A DNA stretch of 64,000 bases from Deinococcus depolymerans (GTDB lineage: Bacteria > Deinococcota > Deinococci > Deinococcales > Deinococcaceae): assembly GCF_039522025.1 (NCBI RefSeq), contig NZ_BAAADB010000004.1:186001-250000 (forward strand), given 5' to 3'. Positions 31,151-41,445 of the stretch are shown here, piece after piece; position 1 is the first letter of the stretch, and the number at the start of each line of letters is the position of its first letter. The position numbers were made by a program, and so were the translations under genes. The notes beneath the pieces are model-generated. The model did not search any database, was not told the DNA's origin, and saw only the letters and a list, made by a program, of their open reading frames with translations.

Positions 31151-31962
31151 GCCCGTGACTCCTCCGGGTGGCCCGCCCCGGGCTGCGCCGCGAACGCCTG
31201 CCCCTCCAGCAGTTTCATGGCCTTGCCGCGCAGGTGCCGCATCTTGCTGATCCACTCCTCGTAGTTGTTCGCCTTGTTCTGAAAGGACTTCAGGGTGCTC
31301 GGGTGGGTGGTCACCAGGAAGCCGTCGGCACGCAGGACTTCCAGGGTCTTCTCGACCAGTTCATCCGTGGTGATCGCGGTCTGCTGAAGCAGCGGCGCGT
31401 TCTGGATCATCGGCGTCCACACGCCCTCCGGGCACAGCGCGGCGACCTTGATGCCCCGGTCGCCGTACGTGATCGCCAGCCACTCCGCGAACGCCAGCGC
31501 CGCGTGCTTGGTCACGGCGTACGGCGCGGAGTGCAGTTCGGTCAGCAGGCCAGCCGCCGACGCCGTGTTCAGCAGGTACCCCTCGCCGCGCTCCAGCATG
31601 TGCGGCAGCACGTGACGGGCCGCCCACACGTGACTCATCACGTTCACGCGGTGAATCAGGTCCCAGTGCTTATCACTCGTTTCCGGTCCCTCGCCGATGG
31701 CGATCCCGGCATTCGAGCACAGCAGGTCGATACGGCCCTCGTTCGCCAGCACGTCGTCGATCAGGCCCTTGACGCCCTCCTCCTGCCCGATGTCGGCCGC
31801 CAGGAACCGCGCGCCCATCTCGGCCGCCTTCTGCGCGCCGACCTCCGCGTTCCGGTCGGACGCCACGACCACCGCGCCCTCCTTCACGAACCGCTGCGCC
31901 AGCGCCAACCCGATCCCGGACGCCGCTCCCGTCACCACAATCACTTTTCCGTTGAATTCCAT
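31147..31962 (-). CDS. SDR-family oxidoreductase
   Basis: Short-chain dehydrogenase of 271 aa. NAD(P) motif VTGAASGIGLALAQR (residues ~10-24), NAG in LLCSNAGIAIGEG, catalytic Ser region LLNTASAAGL and Tyr/Lys in SAPYAVTKHAALAF. A GAGGAG site lies 7 bp upstream. A 153-bp gap separates it from the 70-aa gene, so it could have its own promoter or be a continuation of the long operon. It overlaps the APH-like kinase by 4 bp. Confidence 0.88.
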
Positions 31963-32115
31963 GGTTTCGCTCCTCAGTGTTGTTGAATCGATGTCCCAGC
32001 GACCTGCTGGTCAGTGAAGAGCAGCCGTAACGCTCGGTCACTGCCTCGACAGCCTCTTCCAGCTTCATGTCCCACGCGGTTTAACTACAGATGACGACAG
32101 GGTACCTGATCCCTG

Positions 32116-32328
32116 TCACTCGCCGTCACCGAGGCGTTGCAGAAGACCAGACTTCTCAGTGAACAGCCGGGTTGCCGCCTCGGTGAACGTGAGACCGACA
32201 GGTCGGACCTTCACGCCACCGATCACCGGAATCAGCTCCACGACGCGTCCCGGCTCGTACACCTCTCCCAGGCCTTCGGGCAGAAACAGCACCCGCTCGC
32301 CGGACACCGTCTTCAGACTGACCTTCAT
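32116..32328 (-). CDS. Small AbrB-like protein (possible orphan antitoxin)
   Basis: Protein of 70 aa starting 6 bp after the ACAD stop. MKVSLKTVSGERVLFLPEGL followed by YEPGRVVELIPVIGGVKVRPV has the strand pattern of AbrB/MazE-type DNA-binding antitoxins, and the helical tail FTEAATRLFTEKSGLLQRL could bind a toxin. No toxin gene follows. The next 150 bp contain only a short open frame beginning MKLEEAVEAVTERYG that runs out of frame into the SDR gene. Assignment is by pattern only; it could be an unrelated small protein of the operon. Confidence 0.5.
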   Translation of the reverse strand: MKVSLKTVSGERVLFLPEGLGEVYEPGRVVELIPVIGGVKVRPVGLTFTEAATRLFTEKSGLLQRLGDGE

Positions 32329-32334
32329 CGACCT

Positions 32335-33563
<1,229 letters not shown>

Positions 33564-33567
<4 letters not shown>

Positions 33568-33908
33568 AGGGGTTCCTCCTCGGGAGTCAGGGGGCGGAAG
33601 CTGGCGCCGCCGCCCTCAATGCTGATCAGAAAGGTGCGGTACCCGGTGTTCCCGTCGCCGCGCAGCACGAGGTTCAGGGCCAGCAGGCTCTCCTGGATCG
33701 CCCCGGCCTGTTCCAGCAGCGCGGGGTCGTCGTCCTGCGCGATCAGGTGCGCGTAGCGGGCGTCCTCGTCGAACAGCACCCGGTACGGCTCGAAGGCGGG
33801 CGTGGGATTGAAGCTGGCGTCCACGGCGAACGGTCCGGCCCCGGTGACGGTCAGGGTGCCCAGGACCTCTGCGCCCCGCTCCAGGGTGTAGACGGCGCCG
33901 GGGTTCAC
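33564..33908 (-). CDS. Hypothetical protein, 114 aa
   Basis: Not recognised. GTG start overlapping the thioesterase stop and an ATGA overlap with the ACAD gene show it is a real operon member. The N-terminal half looks like a small beta domain ([31 protein letters not shown]) and the C-terminal half is mixed a/b ([22 protein letters not shown]). No signal peptide or membrane segment. In the levulinate operon a ~12-kDa protein (LvaB) partners the kinase; whether this is an analogue cannot be told from sequence alone. Confidence 0.7.
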
Positions 33909-34327
33909 GGCACGTCCGCGCGGGCGATGGTGCCCAGCGCCGTGGCGACCAGTTTCTCCTGCCCGCCCTGCGCGGCGTAGAGGTCGCAGCGGGTCACGGC
34001 CTGCCGTTTCCCGGCGCTCAGGACGCTGCCGCGGCCGATCAGGGTGTCGCCCTGCGCGGGCCGCAGGAAGTTGATCTTGAACTCGCTCGTCAGGACGCTC
34101 GGTCCCAGCGCGGCGGCCCCCATGAACGTCAGCGTGATGTCCGCCAGGGTCGCCTGGAGGCCGCCGTGCGCGAACCCGTGATGCTGGGTCAGGTCGGGGC
34201 GCAGCGCGAGGCTCACCTCGACCCCTTCGGGCGTGAAGCGGGTCGCGCGGGCCCCGACCAGGGTGCTGAACGGCTGGGCGTCCAGCACACCCTGCGCCAT
34301 GGCGAGCATGTCGGCGGGGGCGGTCAC
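33905..34327 (-). CDS. PaaI-family hotdog thioesterase
   Basis: Thioesterase of 140 aa hydrolysing acyl-CoA. The hotdog signature HHGFAHGGLQATLADITLTFMG holds the HGG motif and the catalytic Asp; SEFKINFLRPAQGDTLIGRGSVLSAGKRQAV is the central sheet. GTG start overlaps the MaoC stop by 4 bp. Probably releases CoA from dead-end intermediates of the pathway. Confidence 0.88.
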   Translation of the reverse strand: MTAPADMLAMAQGVLDAQPFSTLVGARATRFTPEGVEVSLALRPDLTQHHGFAHGGLQATLADITLTFMGAAALGPSVLTSEFKINFLRPAQGDTLIGRGSVLSAGKRQAVTRCDLYAAQGGQEKLVATALGTIARADVP

Positions 34328-34787
34328 AGGTAGACCCGGAAGACGCTCTCGGCGGTGCAGGCGGGTTTGTCGGCGCCTTCGATCTCGATGGTGTTCGCGA
34401 CCGTGATCTGCACGAAGCCGGTGCCGGGTTCGGCGGACTGGAGGACGGCGCGGTTGCGCAGGCGTGCCCCGGCGCGGACGGGGGCGATGAAGCGCACGCG
34501 GTTCAGGCCGTAGTTGACGACCATCCGCGCGCCTTCGATGTGGGGGGCGCCGCCGTGGGTCATGAATTCCCCGGCCAGCAGTGAGAGGGTCAGGAAGCCG
34601 TGCGCGATGGTGCCGCCGAACGGTCCCTGCGCGGCCCGTTCGGGGTCGACGTGGATGAACTGGTGGTCGCCCGTGGCGTGCGCGAAGGCGTCGATGCGGG
34701 TCTGGTCGACGGTGATCCAGTCGGACAGCGCGACTTCCTGCCCGACGTGCGCGGCCAGCTCGTCCGGCCGGAGTCCGGCAGGCGCGG

Positions 34788-34791
<4 letters not shown>
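34324..34791 (-). CDS. MaoC-family enoyl-CoA hydratase
   Basis: Hotdog hydratase of 155 aa (R-specific enoyl-CoA hydratase type). The hydratase-2 motif is HATGDHQFIHVDPERAAQGP with GGTIAHGFLTLSLL, which includes the catalytic Asp and His. ATG 34791 overlaps the stop of the upstream SDR (ATGA); the long open frame upstream of it is an antisense-like artefact of GC content. Together with the SDR it can carry out hydration and oxidation steps of b-oxidation. Confidence 0.9.
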
Positions 34792-35564
<773 letters not shown>

Positions 35565-35602
35565 GGGGTCCTCCGGTTGGGAATGAATGGGGTTGCCCGG
35601 TC

Positions 35603-35632
35603 AGCATAGTCGAAAATTTACGTGCGCGTCAA
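35603..35632 (-). promoter_or_regulatory. Promoter of the hydroxyacyl-CoA operon
   Basis: On the minus strand: TTGACG (-35, 35632-35627), 18-bp spacer, TATGCT (-10, 35608-35603), 39 bp upstream of the SDR start. The -35 is embedded in the operator at 35617-35632. Confidence 0.7.
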
Positions 35633-35651
35633 TTTTGAACGCGCGGGGATA
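35617..35651. promoter_or_regulatory. Tandem operator, acyl-CoA regulon type
   Basis: Site 1 TTTACGTGCGCGTCAA (35617-35632) and weaker site 2 TGAACGCGCGGGGATA (35636-35651), starts 19 bp apart. The same two-site arrangement and sequence occurs at 54814-54848 (TGAACGTGCACGTCAA and TGAACGTGCGCGTCAA). The half-site TGAACG/CGTCA resembles operators of TetR-type fatty-acid or phenylacetate regulators in Thermus; the binding protein is not identified here. Confidence 0.55.
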
Positions 35652-35700
35652 TTTTCTGCTGCCCGGCGGGGCGGGAGGGACCGGCGGGGGGCTGGCCAGA

Positions 35701-35756
35701 TTGACTTTGCTCCTTACCTACCGTACGGTAAGGAGCGTACTTACCGACCGGTAAGT
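35701..35756 (+). promoter_or_regulatory. Promoter with two palindromic TetR-type operators
   Basis: TTGACT (35701-35706), 17-bp spacer, TACGGT (35724-35729). The -10 sits inside a near-palindrome centred on TACCGTACGGTA (35712-35733). A second palindrome, ACTTACCGACCGGTAAGT, follows at 35739-35756. The TTACCGNNCGGTAA form is typical of TetR/AcrR repressor sites. No TetR gene lies in this neighbourhood, so the regulator acts from elsewhere. Confidence 0.65.
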
Positions 35757-35781
35757 CAAGCCATCAAGTAAGGGAGATGCT

Positions 35782-36855
35782 ATGTACCTGGCCCTGCGCG
35801 AACTCCGCCACCACCGCCTCCGCTCGCTGCTGATCGGCGGCATCGTCACCCTGATCGCCTTCATGGTGTTCATGCTCATCGGCCTCACCCGCGGCCTCGC
35901 CCACGACAACGCCGCGCTCCTGATCGAGACGCCCGCCACGCACTTCGTGACCACCCGCGACGCCGGGGGCGTCTTCACGCGCTCCTTCCTGACGCCCGAC
36001 ACCGTCACGCGCCTTCAGGCCGTCGCGGGACCCGATGCCACGCCCCTCGCGCAGAGCTTCGCCACCCTCAGCCGCGGCGACCGGCAACTCAGCGGCGTCC
36101 TGATGGGCGTACAACCCGGCAGCTTCATGAATCCCGCCGCCCAGCAGGGCCAACCCCTGAGCGCCGGCAGCACCGGAGCGGTCGTCGACGAATCCCTGCG
36201 GGAAGACGGCGTGACCCTCGGGGACACCCTCACCCTCAGACCCGGCGGCGAGACCCTGAAGGTCATCGGCTTCACGCGCGCCGCCCGCCTCAACCACCAG
36301 CCGGTCGTGTTCGTCACCCTGCAGCACTGGCAGACCCTGAACCCCCGCCTGCACCGCACCGTGAACACCGTCGCCCTGAACACGGAAGGTGCTGCGGCGC
36401 GCGCCGCGCAGCTGGCCGGCGTGACCGTCCACACGCGCGCCGCCGCCCTTCAGGAACTGCCCGGCTACCGCGAGGAGCAGGGCAGCCTGATCATGATTCA
36501 GGTGTTCCTGATCGTCGTGGCCGCGTTCGTGCTGGCCGTGTTCTTCTACGTCCTGACCCTCCAGAAGACGCCACAGTTCGGGCTGCTCAAGGCGATCGGG
36601 GCCAGCACCCGCACCCTGGCCGGCAGTCTCGTGGCGCAGATGATGGTCCTGAGCATCCTGGCCGTCACGGTGGCCGCGCTGGTCACGCTGGGCGCCGCCG
36701 CCCTGCTCCCGGCCGGTCTGCCGTTCACCCTGACGGTCCCCACCGTGCTGGGCGCGGCGGCGCTGCTGGTCGCGGTCGCGGCGTTCAGCAGCCTGCTCAG
36801 CCTCGGCAGCATCGCCCGCGTCGATCCGCTGATCGCCATCGGCGCCTCCACCTGA
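35782..36855 (+). CDS. ABC transporter permease (FtsX/MacB/DevC type)
   Basis: Permease of 357 aa: one N-terminal membrane helix (LLIGGIVTLIAFMVFMLIGL), a large extracytoplasmic domain (~45-235) and three C-terminal helices (MIQVFLIVVAAFVLAVFFYVL; MMVLSILAVTVAALVTLGAA; VLGAAALLVAVAAFSSLLSL). This is the FtsX-like layout used for export of lipids, peptides or drugs. AAGGGAG precedes the ATG. It pairs with the ATPase 58 bp downstream and is controlled by the palindromic operators upstream. Confidence 0.88.
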   Translation: MYLALRELRHHRLRSLLIGGIVTLIAFMVFMLIGLTRGLAHDNAALLIETPATHFVTTRDAGGVFTRSFLTPDTVTRLQAVAGPDATPLAQSFATLSRGDRQLSGVLMGVQPGSFMNPAAQQGQPLSAGSTGAVVDESLREDGVTLGDTLTLRPGGETLKVIGFTRAARLNHQPVVFVTLQHWQTLNPRLHRTVNTVALNTEGAAARAAQLAGVTVHTRAAALQELPGYREEQGSLIMIQVFLIVVAAFVLAVFFYVLTLQKTPQFGLLKAIGASTRTLAGSLVAQMMVLSILAVTVAALVTLGAAALLPAGLPFTLTVPTVLGAAALLVAVAAFSSLLSLGSIARVDPLIAIGAST

Positions 36856-36913
36856 CCGCCCGCGTGACCCGCCCCAGCCCCCCCTCCCCCACCAGACCGC
36901 CCAGGAGTCCCGC

Positions 36914-37654
36914 ATGACCATCCCCCTGCCCACCCAGCCCATGCACACCCAGCCCACGCCCGCCCCGCCGCACAGCTCACTGTCCACCCCGCCCACGCTG
37001 TCGCTGCGCGCGGTCAGCAGAATCTACGGGGACGGCGACGGCACCGTCACGGCCCTGCACCCCACCACGCTCGACGTGCGCCCCGGCGAACTCGTCGCGG
37101 TCAGCGGCCCCAGCGGCAGCGGCAAGAGCACCTTCCTGGCGCTGGCCGGCGCGCTCCTGCGGCCCACCACCGGTCAGGTCCTGATCGCCGGTCAGGACGT
37201 CACGGCGCTCCCGGCCGCCGCGCGGCCCGCCTTCCGCCTGAAGCACCTGGGATTCGTGCTTCAGAGCAGCAACCTGATCCCGTACCTGACCGTGCGCGAA
37301 CAGCTGACGCTGGTCACCCACCTCGCCGGTCAGGACGCCGCCGGCCGCACCCGCGCGGACGCCCTGCTGCGCACCCTGGGCCTGGGCGACCGGGCCGGGC
37401 ACTACCCGGCAGCCCTCAGCGGCGGGCAGCGGCAGCGGGTGGCCGTCGCGCGCGCCCTGATGAACGACCCGCAGCTGATCCTGGCGGACGAGCCCACCGC
37501 CAGCCTGGACGGCCCGCGCGGCCGTGAAGTGGTGCAGATGCTCGCGCAGCAGGTCCGGGAGCGCGGCCGGGCCGCCGTGATGGTCACGCACGACGACCGC
37601 GTGCTGGACCTGTGCGACCGCGTGGTGCACATCGTGGACGGCCGCCTGAACTGA
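36914..37654 (+). CDS. ABC transporter ATP-binding protein (LolD/MacB type)
   Basis: ATPase of 246 aa. A Pro-rich N-terminal extension (1-30) precedes the core: Walker A GPSGSGKST, Q-loop VLQSSNLIPYLTV, signature LSGGQRQRVAVARAL, Walker B LILADEPTASLD and H-loop VMVTHDDRVLDLCDRV. These mark the LolD/MacB export class. AGGAG lies upstream. It forms a two-gene half-transporter operon with the preceding permease; substrate unknown. Confidence 0.92.
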   Translation: MTIPLPTQPMHTQPTPAPPHSSLSTPPTLSLRAVSRIYGDGDGTVTALHPTTLDVRPGELVAVSGPSGSGKSTFLALAGALLRPTTGQVLIAGQDVTALPAAARPAFRLKHLGFVLQSSNLIPYLTVREQLTLVTHLAGQDAAGRTRADALLRTLGLGDRAGHYPAALSGGQRQRVAVARALMNDPQLILADEPTASLDGPRGREVVQMLAQQVRERGRAAVMVTHDDRVLDLCDRVVHIVDGRLN

Positions 37655-37668
37655 GGCCGGATCCCGTG

Positions 37669-37803
37669 ATACGGACTCCGATTGAACGGGCTGCAAAGCC
37701 CGCTGGGTCCGAGCGAAGCGAGTGGGAGCTTGGCGGGTTCCGGACGTGGAGTCGGCAATCCGGTGAAGTTCCGGATTGTAGGCGAAACAAACGGAATGCG
37801 TAT
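37669..37803 (+). repeat. Dispersed palindromic repeat, copy R8 (near consensus)
   Basis: 135 bp, left-to-right orientation: ATACGGACTCCGATTGAACG, GGTCCGAGCGAAGCGAGTGG, GGGTTCCGGACGTGGAGTCG, hairpin AATCCGGTGAAGTTCCGGATT, GGCGAAACAAACGGAATGCG then TAT. It lies 14 bp after the ABC ATPase stop. Good reference copy, 135 bp like R6 and R15. Confidence 0.95.
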
Positions 37804-38096
37804 AACACAATCCTCACCTGACCGCCCGTGAAGCTGTGCAGCACACCCCCCCCGTTGCCGAGCGCCCTTCTGCACGCCCGGGCAATGACGGTCAGCAACA
37901 CGCCGCGGGACCTCCAGCGGCACGATTTTTTCCTGTGCAGCACGCCAGAAATCCGGAACGTCACACCAGAATCCGGCTGACCCGCTCTTCATCTTCTCGG
38001 CCGTGACAGGGGTGAGACGGCCCCCGCCGCACACTGGGCCTCAGTTGCATCGCCCCCACGGACTGTCGGACGGGCAGGTGCATCAGGAGGCCCCTC

Positions 38097-38540
38097 ATGA
38101 AACAGTTCCTGACCACTGCCCTGCTGCTCTCCGGTTCCGCCCTCGCCGTCTCCACCACCGGCACCCTCACCATCACGACCACCGTGAACGCCTCGTGCAC
38201 CCTGGCCAGCGCCACGCTGAACCTCGGCAACTACAACTTCGTTTCCGGCAGCACCGGCACCGCCAACCTGGCCGTCACCTGCAACGTACCCACCCTGTTC
38301 ACGGTGAGCACCAACAACGGCCAGAACTACAGCGGCGGCCTGCGGATGAAACACAGCACCCTCGACAAGTACCTGAACTACACCATGGTGACCACGCCCG
38401 TCGGGTTCTCGACCGGCGCGACGCCCCTGACCGGCGGGGACTTCACGACGAACGTCGCGGTTGCCATCACCGCCACCGGCGCCCAGGTGACCAGCGCCGG
38501 CACCTACTCCGACGTGGTGACCCTGACTCTGGAATACTGA
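38097..38540 (+). CDS. Spore coat U (SCPU) domain pilin, Csu-type
   Basis: Secreted protein of 147 aa; signal peptide 1-17 (SALA). The mature part has two Cys (NASCTLAS and AVTCNVP) that would form the disulfide of the fold, alternating b-strands, and the end GTYSDVVTLTLEY typical of SCPU subunits completed by donor-strand exchange. AGGAGG sits just upstream. First gene of a pilin-chaperone-usher-tip operon; most likely the major shaft subunit (CsuA/B-like). Confidence 0.88.
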   Translation: MKQFLTTALLLSGSALAVSTTGTLTITTTVNASCTLASATLNLGNYNFVSGSTGTANLAVTCNVPTLFTVSTNNGQNYSGGLRMKHSTLDKYLNYTMVTTPVGFSTGATPLTGGDFTTNVAVAITATGAQVTSAGTYSDVVTLTLEY

Positions 38541-38545
38541 GGGGC

Positions 38546-39268
38546 ATGATCCGGTTCCGTTCAGAAGGCAGCGCCTCCCGGTCCAGCACCGGGCGGCGCT
38601 TTCTGCAGGCCACCCTGCTGGGCCTGCTGACACTTGGCCCGGCCGTCTCCGCGCAGGGCGCGGGATCGTTCTCGCTGAGCGTCAGTCCGACCACCCTGAA
38701 CTTGGCGCCGGGCGCCCGGACGGTCAGCGTGACCGTCTCGAACTCCGGCACGCAGCCCGTCACGTTCAGCGCCCAGCTGATGGGCTGGACACAGTCCGGC
38801 ACGGACGCCCTGACCCCCACGCCGGACATGATCGTCGCGCCCGCCCAGCTGACCCTCCCCGCCGGCGGGCGACAGGTGCTGCGCCTGGCGCGGCTGGGCA
38901 CCCCACCCACCACCCAGCGGGCCTACCGGCTGCTGCTCACCCAGCAGCCGACCGCCGGCGCGACCGGCGTTCAGACGCTGCTGCGCCTGAGTGTGCCGCT
39001 GTTCGACGGTCCGCGCGGCGAGGCCCAGGTGAAGGCCGGGCAGCTGGGCCGCGTCCTGACCCTGCGCAACGTCGGCAGCGGCCACGCGAAACTCGGGGCG
39101 CTCGAGGCGCAACTCGCCGGCCGCTGGGTCCCGCTGGGCCTGACATACGTGCTGCCCGGCACGCAACGCTCCCTGACCCTGCCGGCCGAGGGCGCCGTGA
39201 CCGGCCTGCGGTACACCGACGAGGACGGCCGCCTCCAGTCGCTGCCGATCGACCCGGTCCGTCCGTGA
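38546..39268 (+). CDS. Csu-type periplasmic pilus chaperone
   Basis: Chaperone of 240 aa with signal peptide ending near VSAQG (~37). The N-terminal Ig domain has FSLSVSPTTLNLAPGARTVSVTVSNSG and the edge strand GGRQVLRLARLG; TTQRAYRLLLTQQP resembles the conserved YR.LL segment of CsuC. ATG 38546 lies 5 bp after the pilin stop with a weak GAGGGG site; the long upstream open frame is not coding. Shuttles pilin subunits to the usher. Confidence 0.87.
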   Translation: MIRFRSEGSASRSSTGRRFLQATLLGLLTLGPAVSAQGAGSFSLSVSPTTLNLAPGARTVSVTVSNSGTQPVTFSAQLMGWTQSGTDALTPTPDMIVAPAQLTLPAGGRQVLRLARLGTPPTTQRAYRLLLTQQPTAGATGVQTLLRLSVPLFDGPRGEAQVKAGQLGRVLTLRNVGSGHAKLGALEAQLAGRWVPLGLTYVLPGTQRSLTLPAEGAVTGLRYTDEDGRLQSLPIDPVRP

Positions 39269-41445
39269 CCTGGCGGGCCTGCCCCCTGGCCCACCTGCTG
39301 CTCACGCTGTTGCTGCTCGCGGCCCCGCCGGTCACGTGGGCCGCAGCCGCCCCGGCCACCCCGCTTCCCGCGGCGCTCGCCTGCGTGACCGTCCCGGCCA
39401 GCGAGCAACTACCGGTGGAACTGACCGACGGCCGCACCGTGCTGGGCGAGACGCTCGCCGCGCAGCTCGGCGAGCAGCTGCTGATCCTGGCGGCCGACGC
39501 GCCCCTGATCGGGCTGGACAGCAGCTGCGGCCCGCTCCTGTTCACGCCGCTGACCCTGCCGGCCGAGCTGCACCTGGACACCCTGACCCTGACCGTTCAG
39601 CCCGGCGCCGCCTTCTACGGCGAGCGGAGCGCGGGGTCGGCCACGCCCGCCACGCCGAGCAGCGGCGCGGTCCTGCACGCCAGCGTGGCGGCGCAGACGA
39701 CCGCGCCGGGCAGTCTGGGCGTCAGCGGCGCCCTGCATCTGGAAGCGCAGCTGCCGGGCGGAGCGGGCCTCGTCGCGGCTGTCAGTGGCGCGGCCGTCAG
39801 CGGCGCGGCGCCTGCCGCCGTCCCCACGGCCGCCGCGCCGCCCGTCTCGGGGCAGGTCGGCGCGGCCTACGCGTACCTGCGCCGCCCCGACGCGCAGGGC
39901 GGCACCTGGGAGGCCCGGGCCGGCCTGCTGCCCGGACCGGCCGGCAGCGCCCCCGGCTTCAGCGTGCAGCGCCGGGCGCCGCGCCCGCCCACCCCGGACG
40001 TGTGGATCGAGACGGCCACCCCCGCCACGTACTCAGTGCAGCTCGGCGCGGCGGTCCTGTCCGCCGGGACCGTCCCGGCCGGCCGCACACAGCTGCGGGA
40101 CCTGCCGTTCCCCGCCACGGCCGGCACCGCCACGCTGACCGTCACCGACGCCACCGGCACCCGCGAGCAGCGCCTGCCCTTCGACGCGCGCGCTGACCGC
40201 CGCGCCCCGGGCGAGGTCGAGGGACGGATCGAGTACCGGCGGACCGCCCGCGACGAGTGGGCCGCGCAACTGCGCTGGACGGCCCGCGAGGTCGAGTACA
40301 CCCTGGACGGCGACCTCGGCCCGCAGGACCGGCTGGGCCTGAGCGCGCAGGGCAACCTGAACGCGGCTGGCGTGCCCGTGACCCTGAGTGCCCGCCTGAC
40401 CGCCCGGCGCGAGGCGGACAGCCCGCACCTGACCGCCGAGACCGGCCTGCAGGCGGACCGGCGGGGCGTTCAGTTCGGCGCGCGCACCCTGACCGACTGG
40501 ACGCCCGCCGGACTGGACCGCTGGCAGGTGCAGACCAGTGTCGGCTGGCAGGGTCCCTGGGGAGCGGCGCAGGCGCAACTCAGCGGCGGGCAGGGCCGGA
40601 CCGGCCCCGAGGTGAGCGCCTCGGCCCGCACCGCCCTGCCCCGCGGGTGGCTCCCGGCCGGGTGGAGCGCGCGACTGGGCGCGACCGCCACCCGCGCGGG
40701 CGGGCAGCTGACCGGGCAACTGCTGCTCACCCTCAGCCGCGCGCAGCCGGACCTGACCGTCGAGAGCGGCGCCCGCACCGACAGCGACGGCACCCGGACC
40801 CAGCTGAGCGCGCAGGGCCCGCTGTACCTGCCGGGCTGGAACGCCTCCTACCGCGCGGACATCCGCCCGGACCCGGCCCTGACGGTCAGCGCCAGCGGCC
40901 CGGTGTCACTGCGCCTGAACGGCACGCTCGGCCCGCCCGGCACGCTGGCCGTCACGCTGGGCGGTTCGCTGGCCCTGACACCCACCCCGGACCTGCTGCC
41001 GACCGGCTTCAGCGGCGTGCTGAAGGTGCAGCTCGGACAGCCGGGAGTCCCGGTCCGCGCCAACGGGGCCCGCGCCATCAGCGACAGCCGGGGCGTGGCG
41101 CACCTGCCGTTCCTGCTCGGCCAGGAGTTCCTGGTGGTCAGCATCGACACCGAAGGCCTGCCACTGGGCGTCACGGCGCTGCGCGAGGACGTGCGCGTGG
41201 CGCTGGGCAGCGCGACCGTGCAGCTCGTGGACCTCGGTGGCGAGCTGCGGCGTGAACCGTTGCGCCGCGTGCCGGTCCCGCCCGGCGCGCAGGTATGGCT
41301 GCGCGGCCAGCCGGTCACGCTGCTCGACGGCAGTTACGTGCTGTTGCCCTCCGCGCGGGACGGCGATCCGCTGGTCGTGCTCCTGCCGGGCGGCGCTCAG
41401 CTGACCTGCGTGTGGGGACCGGCGGAGGTCCTGCCGTGCCGCTGA
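39265..41445 (+). CDS. Outer-membrane usher protein (CsuD-like)
   Basis: Usher of 726 aa, GTG start overlapping the chaperone stop. Signal peptide about 1-29; N-terminal domain to ~120, then a b-barrel region with many alternating strands (VEGRIEYRRTARDEWAAQLRWTARE, GLSAQGNLNAAGVPVTLSARL) and C-terminal plug-like domains (GSATVQLVDLGGELRREPLRRV). Somewhat short for the family (usually around 800 aa or more). Secretes and assembles pili across the outer membrane, which fits the diderm envelope of Deinococcus. Confidence 0.85.
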   Translation: MTWRACPLAHLLLTLLLLAAPPVTWAAAAPATPLPAALACVTVPASEQLPVELTDGRTVLGETLAAQLGEQLLILAADAPLIGLDSSCGPLLFTPLTLPAELHLDTLTLTVQPGAAFYGERSAGSATPATPSSGAVLHASVAAQTTAPGSLGVSGALHLEAQLPGGAGLVAAVSGAAVSGAAPAAVPTAAAPPVSGQVGAAYAYLRRPDAQGGTWEARAGLLPGPAGSAPGFSVQRRAPRPPTPDVWIETATPATYSVQLGAAVLSAGTVPAGRTQLRDLPFPATAGTATLTVTDATGTREQRLPFDARADRRAPGEVEGRIEYRRTARDEWAAQLRWTAREVEYTLDGDLGPQDRLGLSAQGNLNAAGVPVTLSARLTARREADSPHLTAETGLQADRRGVQFGARTLTDWTPAGLDRWQVQTSVGWQGPWGAAQAQLSGGQGRTGPEVSASARTALPRGWLPAGWSARLGATATRAGGQLTGQLLLTLSRAQPDLTVESGARTDSDGTRTQLSAQGPLYLPGWNASYRADIRPDPALTVSASGPVSLRLNGTLGPPGTLAVTLGGSLALTPTPDLLPTGFSGVLKVQLGQPGVPVRANGARAISDSRGVAHLPFLLGQEFLVVSIDTEGLPLGVTALREDVRVALGSATVQLVDLGGELRREPLRRVPVPPGAQVWLRGQPVTLLDGSYVLLPSARDGDPLVVLLPGGAQLTCVWGPAEVLPCR

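Noticed and set aside
31673..32068. 131-aa frame starting MKLEEAVEAVTERYG
   Set aside because: Only the first ~38 codons are outside the SDR gene and the rest is an out-of-frame reading of it. Kept only as a possible remnant in the findings.
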